This document shows positions 59,760-64,000 of a stretch of 64,000 nt of DNA, piece after piece. The stretch lies in the NCBI GenBank assembly GCA_005406025.1, contig BGZK01001436.1, forward strand, positions 89,117-153,116, read 5' to 3'. The first letter of the stretch is position 1; each line of letters begins with the position of its first letter. The translations under genes were made by a program, and so were the position numbers. The stretch comes from Eumeta japonica. Taxonomy: Eukaryota > Arthropoda > Insecta > Lepidoptera > Psychidae. The notes under the pieces are model-generated. The model made no database searches. It was not told where the DNA came from and saw only the letters and a list, made by a program, of their open reading frames with translations.

Positions 59760-60355
59760 ACGCTATATATATTTACTTACTTAATGCAAGTCCATTACTT
59801 TTGGTCCGCCCAATTTAAATATCTGGCGGTACGACTCTTTGTATCGTACGTACGTGCCCTCTTATGAATAATCGTCACCCTTAAATGGCGTGGCTCATTG
59901 GTAAAGGTAAGATACGATAATTCAATAGGTGTTAGTAATATGCTAACCACACATTATTACTCCTTATTGTACTAAACGGATATACTAACACATCCTTCTT
60001 GTTATTGAGAACGGTGATATTTATTAAATATATATGTATATTACATGCAATAGCTGATTGTACGAATATAAAATGGCCAAACGAAACAAAGGTAGAGGAG
60101 AAAATACAAATCATACATAAAAAAAGAATGAATTGTTTGTGATGAATTAAATAAATGTATTGATATTTTTAAGTATACTAAATATTTAATCCAGTTAGTT
60201 TTAAATATTAATTTAAAATATTATCCATGATAAAGCACCTGCAGGAGCTAGTGTAGCTGTAATTAATTAACATCACCGGATTAAGCCATGTGGAGGCTTC
60301 TAGCCACTTAGGTAGATAGGTTTGAACGTAGTGGAGAGTTTATACGTTGTACCAA
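59760..60355. other. AT-rich non-coding stretch
   Basis: Nothing recognisable. Confidence 0.45.
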
Positions 60356-60360
60356 CACCA

Positions 60361-60485
60361 GCGGGCCTAGCATAACGGCTCTGGACAAGTTTCTCTGTAG
60401 GACTGTCCCTTTCATTTATTACGTTGCACGAGAAGGATAGGATATCTTTACAGAAAAACTTTTCTCGGTTCGTTGTGTTGCTGGA
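60361..60485. mobile_element. eroded second copy of the GCGGGCCTAGCAT MITE
   Basis: Shares GCGGGCCTAGCAT at the left, then TCCCTTTCATTTATTACG and a following GAGAAGG with the copy at 15908-16027. The right inverted end is not preserved. Confidence 0.6.
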
Positions 60486-60489
60486 CACT

Positions 60490-60900
60490 ACTAATAATTG
60501 TACAATATTTATCAAAAGAAATTTTCTAAGGTTAATGTAATATAACCTCAATTTATGCAATACTTAAAATGGTTATTATTGTAAAATTGTAAATAAGGAT
60601 TTATTATTTAATTAAATTCAAGACATCATTATCAACAACCATCAGTAAGAAAACCACATAAAGAACTATATACATTTTCAATCATATTTCCAAATGAGAA
60701 CTTTCTAAAATTTTTATGATATCAATTCTTTTAGTTATTTTGAAAGTTGTTTTCGTCAAGTTCATATTCAATGGCCTGTTATTAAACAAGCATTCTGACT
60801 GATGTTTATAAATTTTATAAATTTAATGTTTTGTTAGTTCTCCGGTTGTGTTAGTAATCACCAGATTACTGTATTTTTGCAATACATGGACTTATTTTAA
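60490..60900. other. AT-rich non-coding stretch
   Basis: Nothing recognisable. Confidence 0.45.
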
Positions 60901-60906
60901 ACTACT

Positions 60907-61188
60907 TCAATTTATTTTTCCAATTTTTTCTGCGGCGCCGGCCGGACTATAGACAGATATATTGCTCATATAATATATTGTTGCCATAGGTCCGATGTAC
61001 GTTATTATATTTGAGTGAAGTTCTGTTTTACTACTTGCCCCATCTACGTCCCACTTATCATCAAAATACATGTTAAGATTTTGAACCGGAAAACGAACAG
61101 GTGAGCCATATTTAGACGAGAGGAATAAATTAAGACAGTTGAAGTAATTCTGATTTGTCATTACCAATGTAAAATGGCATGCAAGCAA
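60907..61188 (-). CDS. hypothetical, possible terminal exon
   Basis: A minus-strand frame of 93 codons with a protein-like second half: KYGSPVRFPVQNLNMYFDDK, WDVDGASSKTELHSNIITYI, GPMATIYYMSNISVYSPAGA, AEKIGKIN, stop. The start is uncertain, because the upstream part is AT-rich and may be intron. AATAAA overlaps the stop codon. The composition, with Trp, Asp, Pro and Gly well spread, is unlike the random frames in this window. I do not recognise a family. It may be the last exon of an unknown gene or a transposon remnant. Confidence 0.33.
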   Translation of the reverse strand: MLACHFTLVMTNQNYFNCLNLFLSSKYGSPVRFPVQNLNMYFDDKWDVDGASSKTELHSNIITYIGPMATIYYMSNISVYSPAGAAEKIGKIN

Positions 61189-61189
61189 T

Positions 61190-61605
61190 TTTATAATAAA
61201 TTGTCAAAATAATCAAAAAGGCATTTAATGAAATAAAATGTACTGTTCTTAGTAGATCATTTGTTCAACTGTTACTTAATTTGTTCTGTTTATTGAACTA
61301 GATAAGAATTATATTATTTTTGTTTTGTTGTTTCTTTATTGATTAATTTACGAAAGGTGTTACTGACTGTTTTTCTTTATTTTTATTTATCTGGTAACAA
61401 ATGCTAGTTCCAACAATTAAGGCAACTCTACCTATATGGCTAATCCAGTACAGAAATTGATTATATGGGAATATAAAATACATAAAAGAGATTTATTATT
61501 TATTTTTTAGATATGTCAAGTTGGTCGGTGATTGAATTTATGTACACATGTTTCGCCGAATAACTTAGTCTGTCTGTGTCAGGCTTAATAACTGCATTTA
61601 TGACA
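61190..61605. other. AT-rich non-coding stretch
   Basis: Nothing recognisable. Confidence 0.5.
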
Positions 61606-61611
61606 GCTCTA

Positions 61612-61781
61612 TACAGGACAACGTACAAAACTTCTCCTCTTGAACTTCCTGCGAATAGCAATTGCAGATTTAACACTCCCCGATCCTTTCTTCTTTCTCT
61701 TCCTGATACCTAATTTTATGACATTGCGACGCTTTCGTACTAATTTTCACGGCGGTAAAGTCTCGTGCGTTATAACTGTAC
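61612..61781. mobile_element. 170-bp MITE family, copy 3
   Basis: TACAGGACAACGTACAAAAC at the left; ACACTCCCCGATCCTTTCTT, ACATTGCGACGCTTTCGTAC and TTCACGGCGGTAAAGTCTCG inside; GTTATAACTGTAC at the right. Same orientation and nearly the same length (170 bp) as copy 1 at 37590-37758. More diverged than copy 1. Confidence 0.82.
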
Positions 61782-61789
61782 TTTACCAA

Positions 61790-64000
61790 GGAATCGCTCG
61801 CGGAAACCGTAAACAGGCGCGAATTGAACCGTTTCGAGTGTCCTTCGCGGTTTAACGTCTAGTTCTTCGAATTTCATCGGTTATTGCTCCGCGACTAAGC
61901 GACAACGAAATGCGTACGTAATGTGACCTCGTATAAATTCCACATTCGATAATTCAATGTTACATCCATATCCATTTTTTTTACATCCTAATATTTTTGT
62001 GGAACGACCGCATAGCATCTCGAGTTTCGATTTTTGTTTTATTCGTAGCGACGTCATAGTAACTTCGCGCTATGAAATCGTTCTTGATACAAATTAAATG
62101 TAGAGTAGCATACACACGTGGGTTTTGTTCAACATAATTTTTATTTTTTCAAATTGTGAAACATCAAAATGACAATTTTCAAAAATAGAACTTGTTAAAA
62201 TATAATGAGAAGTTTATTTTCTATTGAAAAAAAAGGGTTTCATATGAAAAGTTCTCATGAAGTTTATGACTATATCTCTTTCGATTTTCTTTATTTTAGC
62301 ATTTAATTTCGTCAACAAAGAGTTGTCATGTAATGATGCAACGGTTGTAGCATAGTTACCTCCAACCCAGTTTTTTTTAATGTACCTTATAACACAATAA
62401 ACTCTAAGCAAACTATGACCCTAATATATATCCGCACTGTAACGGCTATTTCAGCTACCGCCTAGTAAACCAGCATCTCGGATTTCTTGTACAGTCACCT
62501 CGTAGAATGGATTTCTTGCGGTGTGTAAAATGGACAGCGTTTTAGATGACCAGACTCCTTTATTACAACACAAGCTTCATATGTGGCGGTCGGAGTACAG
62601 CTGTAACGGATGCACCAATTCCGTTGCAATTTATAGATGGCGCATCTGCTTGTACATATGAGTGCCAAATATTTTGATCGAGATGTGGCCATGCACTTTG
62701 CATTTTTCACGCATGCCGAATGCACTCGGTACAACAATTCGTCGTCGTGTATGTAACCAACCCCGATTCTCGGCCTCATTGGTCCCTTCCGCCAAGGCGC
62801 GTCGTTTTGTCGTCCGGTGTGTTGCAGCTGAGCCCCTAGCTCTGACCGGGCTTCGTCTCACGAGAGACATTGCCCTCACAGGTCAGAAGAGCTGACGACT
62901 TACGTCTGTCTTTGGCACCTGTCGGTGGATCGACTTACTACTGGGAGGGGTTAATAAGTCGCGTGGCAACAGGTAGCCTCCCGGCGGCCATCATACTGTG
63001 ATGACAAAGAGCAGGTGAAGGGACCCTCGTTTGGTTGAAAATACGTCGTCTTAAGAAAGTCCTTCACGGATTTCACCAGCAGGTCTCTGGTGATAACGTT
63101 TACGACGAATCATCCGGCCCCGAAATCATCCGTACAATATTCTGCTGAGCTGAGTCTCTGATGTTGCTGCTCCGAAAAATAGAGCATACCAGCCATGTGC
63201 GACGTAGGTCAGGTGGGGAGCGTATATGGCAGTTGTAGACTGTGCCGTAAATAGCTTTTCTACGCCCTGTGCGAGTTTCTATAACTGCGCCCCTTGTTCT
63301 TTTCGATATTATAGTTACCCTAGCTAGAGTAATGCTATGTATAGGTCTACTTTATTTCATTCAGGGTGATAAAATAAAACACAAGGATCTTGGTGTTGGT
63401 GGACCAATTATCTAATATTTTGAAAGAAAAACTATTTTTAAAGAACTAGAACTGATGTGGGCAAATAAGCAGACGAGCTATTTAAGTGAACCCTTCGCCT
63501 ATTATACAACCCACTGTGTCTCACCTCACTAAAACTCAAACGCAAGTTCACTAGTGCAAATACCTTACCCACCCTGATGTTTAAGATTTAATTTTGGGCC
63601 ACTTTGGTCTTCATACTTCTATAATAAAATAATACCCTGCAAAGTTTCAGTAAACTGTAAATTTGATTTTAAGTACTTGGTAAGGAGGTAGAGGTTTGAA
63701 TAGGTAGCATAATATAAATTGCGTTTTGTTTGAATTGGTGAAAAAACGTTGGACTCGAGCACCGGGGCGCAGCGGGAACTTATCAAGAGCAAACTGAAAA
63801 AATAATATCTGGTCTGGCCATTCTTGCGCCCCCAGAGTCTACGCCCTGTGCCTGGGCGATGGCACCGCCCTATTTAGGCACTGGTTGTAGATCGCTATCT
63901 TCATCCTTGTGGGTAATCTTGACATGAGGATTGGGTGAAGTATGAACGCGCAGATCAACCAGCAGGATAACATGGTCCACCTACAGCAACATGCGCAGCG
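61790..64000. other. mixed stretch with a GC-rich patch, no gene supported
   Basis: 62480-63240 is GC-richer and holds overlapping open frames on both strands (for example plus 62662-62895), but no recognisable protein. The 14-base word TCTACGCCCTGTGC occurs twice (63259-63272 and 63838-63851), the second with GGGCGATGGCACCGCCCTA, which recalls hAT-like repeat ends. No confident gene. Confidence 0.4.

Noticed and set aside
1..64000. CRISPR arrays, operons, prophage or defence-island features
   Set aside because: Searched for by eye and absent; the sequence is eukaryotic nuclear DNA.

Overview
The window looks like nuclear DNA from a moth or butterfly (Lepidoptera). It is strongly AT-rich, has no operon-like packing of reading frames, shows intron-style splice signals, and is full of repeats that I recognise from lepidopteran genomes: RTE-like LINE remnants, a 'GGTTCCGTA ... 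CTCGCACTTG' repeat, a 'GAAGTCGGTT' repeat, tRNA-derived SINEs and a mauritiana-type mariner. The species cannot be told from the sequence alone.

Most of the window is non-coding intergenic or intronic DNA. No complete host gene is visible. The best host-gene evidence is a minus-strand exon at 19462-19667, which has a splice acceptor, a 5' untranslated stretch, an ATG, a signal-peptide-like sequence and a consensus GTGAGT donor. Next are a 49-bp plus-strand exon at 45608-45656 and a phase-compatible pair of plus-strand exons at 59125-59294 and 59591-59750. Weaker coding candidates lie at 7806-8143, 26480-26983 (minus), 33991-34131, 52229-52549 (minus) and 60907-61188 (minus). Three GC-rich islands (about 2680-3240 and 12250-12560, both perhaps minus-strand first exons, and 62480-63240) stand out from the AT-rich background.

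Layout: 1-4560 holds decayed RTE-like LINE pieces, a GC-rich block and copy A of an unclassified repeat. 4560-14700 is AT-rich, with a compound microsatellite in an inverted repeat near 6.9-7.05 kb. 14700-19700 holds two short inverted-repeat elements, a 106-bp tandem duplication and the signal-peptide exon. 22457-23738 is a frameshifted mariner with TIRs and TA target sites. 25.7-29.6 kb has a perfect hairpin and a large dispersed repeat. 31830-32449 is copy B of the 4-kb repeat, in the opposite orientation. 35320-35725 is the C-terminal end of a second LINE type. 37.6, 53.7 and 61.6 kb carry three copies of one roughly 170-bp inverted-repeat MITE family. 47.0-48.75 kb has a 28-bp-stem hairpin, the 'GAAGTCGGTT' repeat and a hAT-type MITE with an exact 8-bp target duplication. 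54.3-58.1 kb has a SINE and more LINE debris, and 59.1-61.8 kb has the plus-strand exon pair and further MITE copies.

I found no gene cluster that would make up a new biological system. The noteworthy material is mobile-element structure (MITE families, a LINE copy with a twin-priming signature, long-stem hairpins) and a few candidate exons. Identities are from pattern recognition only and no database search was run.
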